Below, piece after piece: positions 23,074 through 29,078 of a stretch of DNA of 31,224 bases; position 1 is the first letter of the stretch; each line of letters opens with the position of its first letter. The position numbers and the translations under genes are program-made. Source of the DNA: Allofournierella_A excrementavium. GTDB lineage: Bacteria > Bacillota > Clostridia > Oscillospirales > Ruminococcaceae. The notes below the pieces were generated by a model. It saw only the letters and a program-made list of their open reading frames with translations. It was not told where the DNA came from and searched no databases. Location: NCBI GenBank assembly GCA_019120375.1, contig DWVE01000021.1, positions 1 through 31,224 of the forward strand. The letters are read 5' to 3'.

Positions 23074-23641
23074 ATCCGTTCTCCTTGTGGGTTTGAATGA
23101 CGGTCGCGATGACCTGGGCGGCGAGGCGGGAACCCGCTTCGGTGGGGTGTACGCCGTCGGCGGCGTAGAGGTCCCGGGTGTCGGCCAGTTCGTAAAATCG
23201 CCGGCCGACGTCCGCCAGCAGCGCGTGGTTCTCCCGGGCGGCCTGCCGGTATGCGTCGGACAGAGCCCGGCTCATTTCATCGTAGTCCCAGCCCTTGGCG
23301 GCAAGTTTGACACTGCCCTTTTGGTAGGCCCAGGTGGCATAGAGGACCGGCGCTGTGCCGCTCGCCCGGATCTGTTCACAGAGCTGTGCCACGCTGGAAA
23401 AGAAGCTTTTTGGTGAGGAGATGGGGCCGTGGCTCATCTCCTGCAGCACCACATAGTCCCAGTGTTCCCCGGCGAGTGCGGCCTGCGTTTGGGCTCCCAG
23501 CCGTGTGGCCGGGTTCAGCTGCACCGACAGACGCGCCCCGCCCCGGGTGTGGTGGACCACCTCCGCGCCGGTCAGTGCGGCCAGCATGTGGGGCATATCG
23601 TTGGCAAAGGTCAGGCTGTTGCCCAGCATGAGGATGCGCAT
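23024..23641 (-). CDS. SGNH/GDSL hydrolase family protein
   Basis: A 205-residue SGNH-fold esterase or lipase. Block I is MLGNSLTFANDM with nucleophile Ser9; a Gly around 34 forms the oxyanion hole; block III carries VVLQEMSHG instead of the usual Asn; and block V is DGVHPTEAG with Asp162 and His165. No signal peptide is present, so it is cytoplasmic. Start at 23641 with AAAGGAG. It lies 14 bases from the AlkZ-related gene and overlaps the deformylase gene by 50 bases. It could act on acyl or acetyl esters of sugars; the substrate is not deducible. Confidence 0.85.
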   Translation of the reverse strand: MRILMLGNSLTFANDMPHMLAALTGAEVVHHTRGGARLSVQLNPATRLGAQTQAALAGEHWDYVVLQEMSHGPISSPKSFFSSVAQLCEQIRASGTAPVLYATWAYQKGSVKLAAKGWDYDEMSRALSDAYRQAARENHALLADVGRRFYELADTRDLYAADGVHPTEAGSRLAAQVIATVIQTHKENGYGTRDLQGCAVSGAKI

Positions 23642-23655
23642 AGGGAAAACTCCTT

Positions 23656-24387
23656 TCAGCGGCTGCCGCCCAGCACGGCTCTGAGCGCCTTGTCCGTGGC
23701 GGCGGGGAAGCAGGCCTGCACCTGCTGAAGCACGAGTTCGCGGGACCGGGCCGGGTCGGTGGAATAGGCGGAGGCAATGTGGTCGCTGCCCCAGAGCGCC
23801 TCCGGCGTGGCGTAGACAGAACGGGGCCAGCCGTAGAGCTGACCGCGCTTGTTCCGGCGCTGGCGAAAGTCCCGGATCAGCAGATACCCCTCCATCTGCA
23901 GGTCGGTGACCGTGCCCTCAAAGTTTTTCTCGCCGCCCTTGCCAAAGCCGGCCAATTGCTTCAGGTCAAAGGAGAGCAGTTCGTCCCGCTCAAGGAATTG
24001 ATCCATGATCTTTTTCTGGCGGGAGGTGGCCAGCTCATCCTCCCAGCGGCTGTCGAAGTCATAGCCGTCCCGCCGCCAGTTGGCAAAATGAGGGAACCAT
24101 CTGCGGGAGATGAAGCCGGCTTTTTTGCCGAAGAATTTGCCATAGGCCACCCGTCCACTGCGGGCGATGACCTGCCGCCATTCCCAGGGATCCCGGGCCG
24201 CATCGCCGCTCCACCAGTCGAAGGGGCAGGTGCGTTCCTCGGCGGAAAAGCCCTCGATCTCATTGCGGAACAGAGGGAGAAAGCCCACCTGGTCGATCCA
24301 ATCCGCCAGCGCCTCCCAGCTGCGGATGCAGGCCGGATCGTCCCGATCTGGCCCGCGCATGATCCATTCGCCGTTCTCTACCGCCAT
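23656..24387 (-). CDS. AlkZ-related protein (DNA glycosylase-like winged-helix family)
   Basis: A 243-residue protein with the pattern of proteins annotated as AlkZ-related: WEALADWIDQVGFLPLFRNE near the N-terminus, CPFDWWSGD, then DPWEWRQVIARSGRVAYGKF and KKAGFIS, and DELLSFDLKQLAGFGKGGEK followed by LQMEGYLLIRDF. AlkZ/YcaQ proteins unhook interstrand DNA crosslinks and protect producers of genotoxins; this shorter group lacks clear experimental data and the QxQ catalytic motif is not obvious here. Start at 24387 with GGGGTGAG. It is the first gene of a long leftward operon and has an extended -10 promoter. Confidence 0.75.
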   Translation of the reverse strand: MAVENGEWIMRGPDRDDPACIRSWEALADWIDQVGFLPLFRNEIEGFSAEERTCPFDWWSGDAARDPWEWRQVIARSGRVAYGKFFGKKAGFISRRWFPHFANWRRDGYDFDSRWEDELATSRQKKIMDQFLERDELLSFDLKQLAGFGKGGEKNFEGTVTDLQMEGYLLIRDFRQRRNKRGQLYGWPRSVYATPEALWGSDHIASAYSTDPARSRELVLQQVQACFPAATDKALRAVLGGSR

Positions 24388-24418
24388 ACACTCACCCCGC
24401 TTTTGCGTCGTTACGGAA

Positions 24419-24427
24419 ATTATAGCA
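24419..24427 (-). promoter_or_regulatory. Extended -10 promoter of the AlkZ-to-flavodoxin operon
   Basis: TGCTATAAT on the minus strand: a perfect -10 hexamer preceded by TG, which compensates for the poor -35. It lies about 30 bases upstream of the first start codon. Confidence 0.65.
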
Positions 24428-24466
24428 CAGCCTCAGGGGTATGCGATACCGCCGTGCAGGCACGAT

Positions 24467-25141
24467 TTATCCGTTTGTAATCCATTGGATTCCGGCGGCT
24501 GTCCGCTGTGCCGGATGGTCGTGGTGGCCGCCAGGGTTCAGCTGAAAGACAGTGCGGATGCCCTGGCCCCGGCAAAATTCGCAGAGGGCTTCGGTATTTT
24601 CCTGTACTGTCCGGAGCACCGGATTCCGTGTCTTGCTCTCCCGGTCGCCCAGCGAGAAAAAGACACAGTCCGGCTGGCGCAGGGGCGTGTGGGAAAGTAC
24701 ATACTCCCTGAACCCGGGAAACCAGAGCGAGCCGGACACGCTGGCCGCCCGGGAGAACACATCCGTGCGATAGAGAGCATACACCGCGAACAGCCCGGCC
24801 AGGGAATACCCCGCGATGCCGCGCCAGATAGGTGTGCTAGGCAGCCGCCGTTCCGCGGCGGGAACGATCTCCTCAGCCAGAAGCCGCAGATAATCATCCG
24901 CTCCGCCGGCGAAGGGCGCGGCGCTTTTGAACACCGCCGGGCTGTCCCAGGGGGACATGTCCCGGTCCCAGTCCAGGCCGCTGATTGTCACCAGGGTCAG
25001 CGCCGGGCCGCCTATTGCCGTCAGAGCGTCAAAGACAGCCTGTCCTTCCTCGCCAAAGGTGTTCAGGTACACCACCGGAGCGCCCGGCTCAGCGGCGGGG
25101 TACACAGACACGGTTTTGCCGTCTGCCACAAAGGTATCCAC
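24467..25141 (-). CDS. Alpha/beta-hydrolase, Fes/IroE-like esterase
   Basis: A 224-residue alpha/beta-hydrolase. The nucleophile elbow is GYSLAG with Ser113, followed by a helix and the conserved SVSGSLWFPGF (135-144). GDRESKTRN (166-174) supplies the acid and GGHHDH (205-209) the histidine. This layout fits the esterase-D/enterochelin-esterase-like group, which hydrolyses siderophore or short-chain esters. It begins with GTG at 25141 after AAAGGAAGAG. There is no signal peptide, so it is cytosolic. It is 38 bases downstream of the DUF188 gene and probably co-transcribed with it. Confidence 0.86.
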   Translation of the reverse strand: MDTFVADGKTVSVYPAAEPGAPVVYLNTFGEEGQAVFDALTAIGGPALTLVTISGLDWDRDMSPWDSPAVFKSAAPFAGGADDYLRLLAEEIVPAAERRLPSTPIWRGIAGYSLAGLFAVYALYRTDVFSRAASVSGSLWFPGFREYVLSHTPLRQPDCVFFSLGDRESKTRNPVLRTVQENTEALCEFCRGQGIRTVFQLNPGGHHDHPAQRTAAGIQWITNG

Positions 25142-25179
25142 TTCGCAACTCTTCCTTTCTGCAATGTCGACGCATGCCT

Positions 25180-25626
25180 TTACAGCGGCGTGCTTTCTGC
25201 CAGCAGTTTTGCCAGCGCTTTCGCGAACGCCTCATCCTGCTCCCTCGTCCGCTTGGCAGGCCCTTTCGGGTGCTTGCCGGCCCGGAGGAGCTTTTTGTTT
25301 TGCCATCGGTGCTCCAAAAGCGCGTCGATGTTGTCGGCGGAATATTCCAGACCGTTCTGGTTCAGCACCCGGGCCCGGCGGGCCAGGCACATACTGGCCA
25401 GACCGTAGTCCTGGGTCACCACGATGTCACCAGGGCACACGCGGTTGACCAGGGCAAAGTCCACGCTGTCTGCGCCCTTGTCAAACACCAGTGTCTGTGC
25501 GCCCTCCCGCTCTATGCGGTGGGCGGTATCACAAAGGATGAGCACCGGTATTCCTCTGCTGTGGCAGAGGCGGACGGTCAGATCCACCACCGGGCAGCCG
25601 TCTGCGTCGATCAATACGGTGGGCAT
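25180..25626 (-). CDS. YaiI/YqxD family (DUF188) protein
   Basis: A 148-residue protein of the YaiI/YqxD (UPF0178) family, which has a PIN-like nuclease fold. Key features: IDADGCPVVDLTVRL at the start with acidic D7 and D9, VDFALVNRVCPGDIVVTQDYGLA in the middle (two further Asp), and NIDALLEHR followed by a basic C-terminus with KHPKGPAKRT. The cellular role is not established; the acidic cluster suggests metal-dependent RNA cleavage (inference). The start at 25626 has AAAGGAGG. It has its own promoter and marks the last gene before the repeat-rich accessory region. Confidence 0.92.
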   Translation of the reverse strand: MPTVLIDADGCPVVDLTVRLCHSRGIPVLILCDTAHRIEREGAQTLVFDKGADSVDFALVNRVCPGDIVVTQDYGLASMCLARRARVLNQNGLEYSADNIDALLEHRWQNKKLLRAGKHPKGPAKRTREQDEAFAKALAKLLAESTPL

Positions 25627-25662
25627 GGTACGCCTCCTTTTGCGTTTTTGCTTTCTGATTTT

Positions 25663-25691
25663 AGTGTAGTATGAAATTTTGTGATTGGCAA
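25663..25691 (-). promoter_or_regulatory. Promoter of the DUF188-esterase unit
   Basis: On the minus strand TTGCCA (25686-25691) and TACACT (25663-25668) are 17 bases apart, about 40 bases from the start codon. Confidence 0.55.
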
Positions 25692-25832
25692 GAATCAGGT
25701 TGCGGAGATGCATAGCGTGACTGTGAGAACAGAAGACTAGAAATCTTCAGCCTCGATTTGTGCAGTGCTTTTTGCGAGAGCCCCTTTCTAAAACTTTGCA
25801 TTATCGGGTGGTTTTTATTTCTGCCAGTTGTG

Positions 25833-25866
25833 AAAACAAGGAAGCCTAATTAGGCTTCCTTGTTTT
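25833..25866. repeat. 34-bp perfect palindrome
   Basis: Half-site AAAACAAGGAAGCCTAA with an uninterrupted complement, centred on AATT. T-runs on both sides make it terminator-like on either strand. It shares its inner 24 bp with the palindrome at 25890. Confidence 0.92.
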
Positions 25867-25889
25867 TATATAATGCGCTAATCAATCCC

Positions 25890-25919
25890 ATCAAGGAAGC
25901 CTAATTAGGCTTCCTTGAT
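25890..25919. repeat. 30-bp perfect palindrome, second copy
   Basis: Half-site ATCAAGGAAGCCTAA with its exact complement; 55 bases from the first copy centre to centre. The outer bases differ from the first copy yet are still self-complementary, so the pairing is conserved while the sequence is not. Confidence 0.92.
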
Positions 25920-25937
25920 AATCGGGGTTCCCCAAGT

Positions 25938-26099
25938 AAGGAACCCTACATAAGGAACCCTGGGGTGCTGCAAAACCAGGTACAAGGAACCCTGCATAAG
26001 GAACCCTGGAGTGCTGCCGAACCCGGTACAAGGAACCCTACATAAGGAACCCTAGGATGCTGCTGAACCAAGCACAAGGAGCCCTGTGAAAGAATCCTT
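25938..26099. repeat. 46-bp tandem repeat array carrying paired AAGGAACCCT iterons (3.5 units)
   Basis: Units begin at 25938, 25984 and 26030, with a decayed partial at 26076. Each unit holds two AAGGAACCCT decamers 14 bases apart, then a more variable segment with GTGCTGC or ATGCTGC. An inverted partial copy (GGGTTCC) lies just before the first unit. The decamer differs by one base from the AAGGAAGCCT arm of the two upstream palindromes. It looks like a binding array for a replication initiator or the arm-binding domain of an integrase. Confidence 0.9.
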
Positions 26100-26271
26100 T
26101 GCCGGCTCCAGGCCAAAATCTGCGCTTTGTATCTGGAACAGGTTTGGAAAACACAGCGAGAAAAATGACAGAACGGACTTATAATCCGGTTTATAGTACT
26201 TGTCTTTTGCTATGCTTATAAGGGGTGGTGGGATAGATGTTACTCATCAAAATATCTCTCCCAGGGGGTGT

Positions 26272-26309
26272 CTAGCTTTGCTAGCATAGCGTTTGGATAT
26301 CCAAACGCT
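26272..26309. repeat. 22-bp perfect palindrome with adjacent small inverted repeat
   Basis: AGCGTTTGGAT and its exact complement (26288-26309), centred on the GGATATCC core, next to CTAGC-TTT-GCTAG (26272-26284). It lies about 360 bases upstream of the RepA-like gene. Confidence 0.88.
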
Positions 26310-26403
26310 GTTTGCCTTGGGCGAACCCAAACCCTTGGCAGTCGAATCTACATGTCAAGAATCCCCCACACAAGACGAACTACCTCATAGGTGGTCTGGT
26401 AAG

Positions 26404-26429
26404 CAAGGATATCATAAACGATATCCTTG
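26404..26429. repeat. Inverted repeat CAAGGATATC-N6-GATATCCTTG
   Basis: Ten-base arms with a 6-base centre. It shares the GGATATC core with the 22-bp palindrome and the following inverted repeat. Confidence 0.88.
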
Positions 26430-26458
26430 AAGCAGGGAAAAACCAAATATTTCTTTCA

Positions 26459-26482
26459 AAGGATATCGAAAACGATATCCTT
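26459..26482. repeat. Inverted repeat AAGGATATCG-N4-CGATATCCTT
   Basis: Ten-base arms with a 4-base AAAA centre, 54 bases centre to centre from the preceding copy. It begins with the same AAGG as the decamers of the tandem array. Confidence 0.88.
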
Positions 26483-26610
26483 GTATGTCGCATGCATTGT
26501 GAGCAGACGTGCTGTGCGGAGAATCAGGGGAGTTGTTTTGAAGAAGCGGCGTTACAAATTCAATTCTGGCGCCCTTCTTCTTCAAAATAAAAACACGAAC
26601 AAGGGGGGAT

Positions 26611-26676
26611 GTGAAAGAGAACAATTATCACGTTCGTAAAACACCAAATGACACAATAGAGAGGATGTTGCGATGA
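26611..26676 (+). CDS. Possible 21-codon leader ORF coupled to the RepA-like gene
   Basis: A GTG-initiated frame, VKENNYHVRKTPNDTIERML plus a final Arg, is preceded by AAGGGGGG only 2 bases away, which is too close for an ideal ribosome site. Its TGA overlaps the ATG of the ATPase gene (ATGA), the pattern of translational coupling. It may be a small real protein, a remnant of a longer one, or chance. Confidence 0.35.
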   Translation: MKENNYHVRKTPNDTIERMLR

Positions 26677-27716
26677 CCCAAAACCTGAATTTGTATACGA
26701 TGCAAACTTTGTTTGAGCAACCCGTGGAACCGGTAGATTTTATTGTGGAAGGCTTGCTCGCACCGGGCCTATACATTTTGGGCGGTTCGCCTAAGGTGGG
26801 GAAAAGCTGGCTGGCACTGCAGCTCTGTCTGGCGGTGTGCGGCGGGACGGCCTTCCTTGGACGTGCTACCCACCAAAGCGAGGTGCTCTATCTGGCATTG
26901 GAAGATGGCCCGCAGCGACTGCATTCCCGTGCGCTGCGCCTCACCCAAACCGCACCTTTCGGGCTTTACCTTTGCGGGCAGGCGTTGCCTATCGGACAAG
27001 GGCTGGAGCAGCAGTTGGAACATACGCTGGACGAGCATCCTGATATCCGTCTCGTTATTCTGGACACCTTGCAAAAGGTGCGTTGCGTGTCCGGCAGCGG
27101 GATGTCCTACGGCTCGGATTACCAGGATGCGGCGGCGCTCAAGAGCATCGCTGACCGCTACCATGTTTGTCTGCTGGCAATCCACCATTTGCGCAAGCTG
27201 CCGGACGAGGATCCGTTTAACCGGCTGTCCGGTACGAACGGCTTGACGGGTGCGGCGGACGGTACCCTTATTCTGGTACGTCCTAAACGACAGGAGAATG
27301 TGGCGGTACTTACCGCGACCGGGCGGGACATTGAAGACCAGGAGGAAACACTGGAGTTTGACGATTGCCGCTGGAACCGAACGACCGACCCGGAACAGCT
27401 TCAGTTTGGCCTGCTTGTCATGCTGCTGCAAAAACTGCTTCGGCAGGATGCGTTTCAAGGCACTGCAACTGAGCTGGCTGACTGGCTGGGAAAGGAAGGC
27501 CTGCTCTTTGGGCCGGCACAGCTTTCCCGGTATCTCCAGAGTCGTGGCCGTCAGCTGGCAGAAGCGGGAATTGGGCTGGAAGTGAGCCGTACCAACAGCA
27601 AAAGGTCCCTTCGGCTCTGGCTTGGTGACAGAAGTGACGGTTGTGACGGCATTCCCGGAGAAGAAATCGCGGCGAATATGCTGTCACTGCCGTCACCGGC
27701 GTCACAGGCTTCGTAA
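26673..27716 (+). CDS. RepA-like AAA/RecA-fold ATPase (replicative helicase type)
   Basis: A 347-residue RecA-fold ATPase of the RSF1010 RepA/AAA_25 group, hexameric helicases of small plasmids and integrative elements. Walker A is GGSPKVGKS (G38, K44, S45); an acidic strand LYLALEDG (about 72-79) follows; Walker B is RLVILDT with Asp131; IHHLRK (170-175) is the sensor; and SGTNGLTGAADGTLILV (186-202) is the family's conserved loop. A C-terminal winged-helix-like part follows (TATELADWLG, AQLSRYLQSRG). The start has GAGAGG. It ends one base into the start of the first integrase (TAATG), so they are one operon. It lies directly downstream of iteron-like repeats, which supports replication or excision-linked unwinding. 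Confidence 0.88.
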   Translation: MTQNLNLYTMQTLFEQPVEPVDFIVEGLLAPGLYILGGSPKVGKSWLALQLCLAVCGGTAFLGRATHQSEVLYLALEDGPQRLHSRALRLTQTAPFGLYLCGQALPIGQGLEQQLEHTLDEHPDIRLVILDTLQKVRCVSGSGMSYGSDYQDAAALKSIADRYHVCLLAIHHLRKLPDEDPFNRLSGTNGLTGAADGTLILVRPKRQENVAVLTATGRDIEDQEETLEFDDCRWNRTTDPEQLQFGLLVMLLQKLLRQDAFQGTATELADWLGKEGLLFGPAQLSRYLQSRGRQLAEAGIGLEVSRTNSKRSLRLWLGDRSDGCDGIPGEEIAANMLSLPSPASQAS

Positions 27717-28927
27717 TGGGGGTGAGCGGAATAGCGTCCATCAAACAAAGAGGCGAACGAAAATTCAAGATCACCGTCTGCAACGGGTACCGCCCCGGAG
27801 GACAAAAGCGGATGCAGAGCCGCACCATCGACGTGCCAAAGGAGATCCCCAAACGCAGCGTGATGCAGTACGTCTACGCAGAAGCCCAGAAGCTGGAGAA
27901 GCGGTTTCGCTGCGGAATGGACGAAGACGACCGAACCACCTTTGAGCAGTATGCTGAGAGCTGGCTCAAACGCCAGACTCATTACAAGCCCAGCACCCTG
28001 GCTGGCTATCAGCGAGAGCTGAAAATCGTCTATACCTACATCGGCGGCATCGCACTGAACAAGCTCCGTCCGCTGATTCTGGAAGAAATGTGTGCGGAGC
28101 TGCGCAAACGGAAAAAGCGCAACGGCGAACCGGTGTGTGAAGCCACGGTTCGCAAGTATCTCCAGACGGTCTCGGCGGTACTGGAAGACGCAAAGCGGAA
28201 CGACATTCTGCTCTATAATCCTGCCCATCGGGTGCGGGGCATCCGGGTGGAAAGAAAGGTGCAGCCCATCCCCAGCGAGTTCGAGATGCGCAAATTGTTG
28301 CAATGCATTTTGCAGGAGCCGCTCATCTACCGGGTGTTTTATCTGACCGCCATTGCCACCGGGATGCGCCGGGGCGAACTGTGCGCCCTGCGCTGGAACG
28401 ACCTGCACAGCGGCGGGGCAGTGTTGGTGCAGCGCTCCCGCAGCTCGGTGCTGGGGCAGGGCATTGTGGAGAGCAGCACCAAAAACCACCGCGCCCGCAC
28501 CGTGGTGATTCCGGATCTGGTGCACGACTACATGGGTGAGCTGTTTCTGGAGCAGGCAAGAGAGGGGAGAATTATCCGCCCGGATGACTACATCTTCTCT
28601 ACCGCCGAAGGGCCGGCCCACCCGGACTCTTTTACCCGGCGGCTTCGCAGGCTTTACCAGAAGAACGACTTCCCCGCAGAGTATCATCTGCACACCCTGC
28701 GGCATTTCTTCGCCACCTACCTGCTGCAAAACAATACCAGCAAACAGGTGGCGGCTGACCTGCTGGGGCATGCGGATACCAGCTTTTTGGAGCGTACCTA
28801 CTGCCATCCCCAACTGGAGAGCAAGCAGCAGGCGGCGCTCATCTTGGAGAGCATGCTGGAACCGGCGGAACAAGAAGCCTGGGAGCGGGAACAGCGCGAA
28901 GCGCAGTGTATGAGTGCGGCAAACTGA
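27716..28927 (+). CDS. Tyrosine recombinase / site-specific integrase 1
   Basis: A 403-residue phage-type integrase. The N-terminus (about 6-40, SIKQRGERKFKITVCNGY) is a small arm-binding-like domain; a SAM-like core-binding domain spans about 74-170; the catalytic domain follows. All catalytic residues are visible: Arg218 in TGMRRGEL, Lys256 region in STKNHRART, His326-x-x-Arg329 in HTLRH, His352 in LLGHAD and nucleophile Tyr362 in ERTYCH. The ATG overlaps the ATPase stop by one base; a GGGGGTGAG right after it does not fit, so coupling probably drives its translation. It is intact and likely active. The C-terminal 25 residues are Glu/Arg-rich. Confidence 0.92.
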   Translation: MGVSGIASIKQRGERKFKITVCNGYRPGGQKRMQSRTIDVPKEIPKRSVMQYVYAEAQKLEKRFRCGMDEDDRTTFEQYAESWLKRQTHYKPSTLAGYQRELKIVYTYIGGIALNKLRPLILEEMCAELRKRKKRNGEPVCEATVRKYLQTVSAVLEDAKRNDILLYNPAHRVRGIRVERKVQPIPSEFEMRKLLQCILQEPLIYRVFYLTAIATGMRRGELCALRWNDLHSGGAVLVQRSRSSVLGQGIVESSTKNHRARTVVIPDLVHDYMGELFLEQAREGRIIRPDDYIFSTAEGPAHPDSFTRRLRRLYQKNDFPAEYHLHTLRHFFATYLLQNNTSKQVAADLLGHADTSFLERTYCHPQLESKQQAALILESMLEPAEQEAWEREQREAQCMSAAN

Positions 28928-28928
28928 A

Positions 28929-28962
28929 CAGCAGGGGCGACGGGCGACCGTCGCCCCTGTTG
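28929..28962. other. Strong hairpin between the two integrase genes
   Basis: An 11-bp perfect stem (CAGGGGCGACG, 6-nt loop) begins 5 bases after the stop of integrase 1. No T-run follows, so it is a poor classical terminator; it may protect the 3' end of the upstream message or attenuate the second integrase. Confidence 0.7.
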
Positions 28963-29078
28963 CTGTTGATGAGGCAGAGTAAAATGCAGAGCCCTCTTCT
29001 TGTTGGATTTGGTGATAGATATCTGTCGCAGTTGTCGGTATGCTTTGTGGTACCAAAACACAAAAGGAGTGGTCAACG

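Noticed and set aside
25833..25919. The two long palindromes as simple gene terminators
   Set aside because: No gene ends nearby in either direction: the DUF188 gene starts on the left and reads away, and the element genes start on the right. The second copy has no T-run.
25938..26099. Tandem repeats as a CRISPR array
   Set aside because: The 46-bp units are contiguous and similar along their whole length; there are no unique spacers, and no cas genes are present.
26312..26590. Open frame of 92 codons in the repeat region before the RepA-like gene
   Set aside because: It starts at TTG without a ribosome site and its peptide (KDIINDIL ... KDIENDIL) is simply the translation of the two GGATATC inverted repeats; the opposite strand also reads open over the same repeats.
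28929..28962. Hairpin after integrase 1 as a full Rho-independent terminator
   Set aside because: The stem is strong but no U-tract follows, so it is recorded only as a hairpin.
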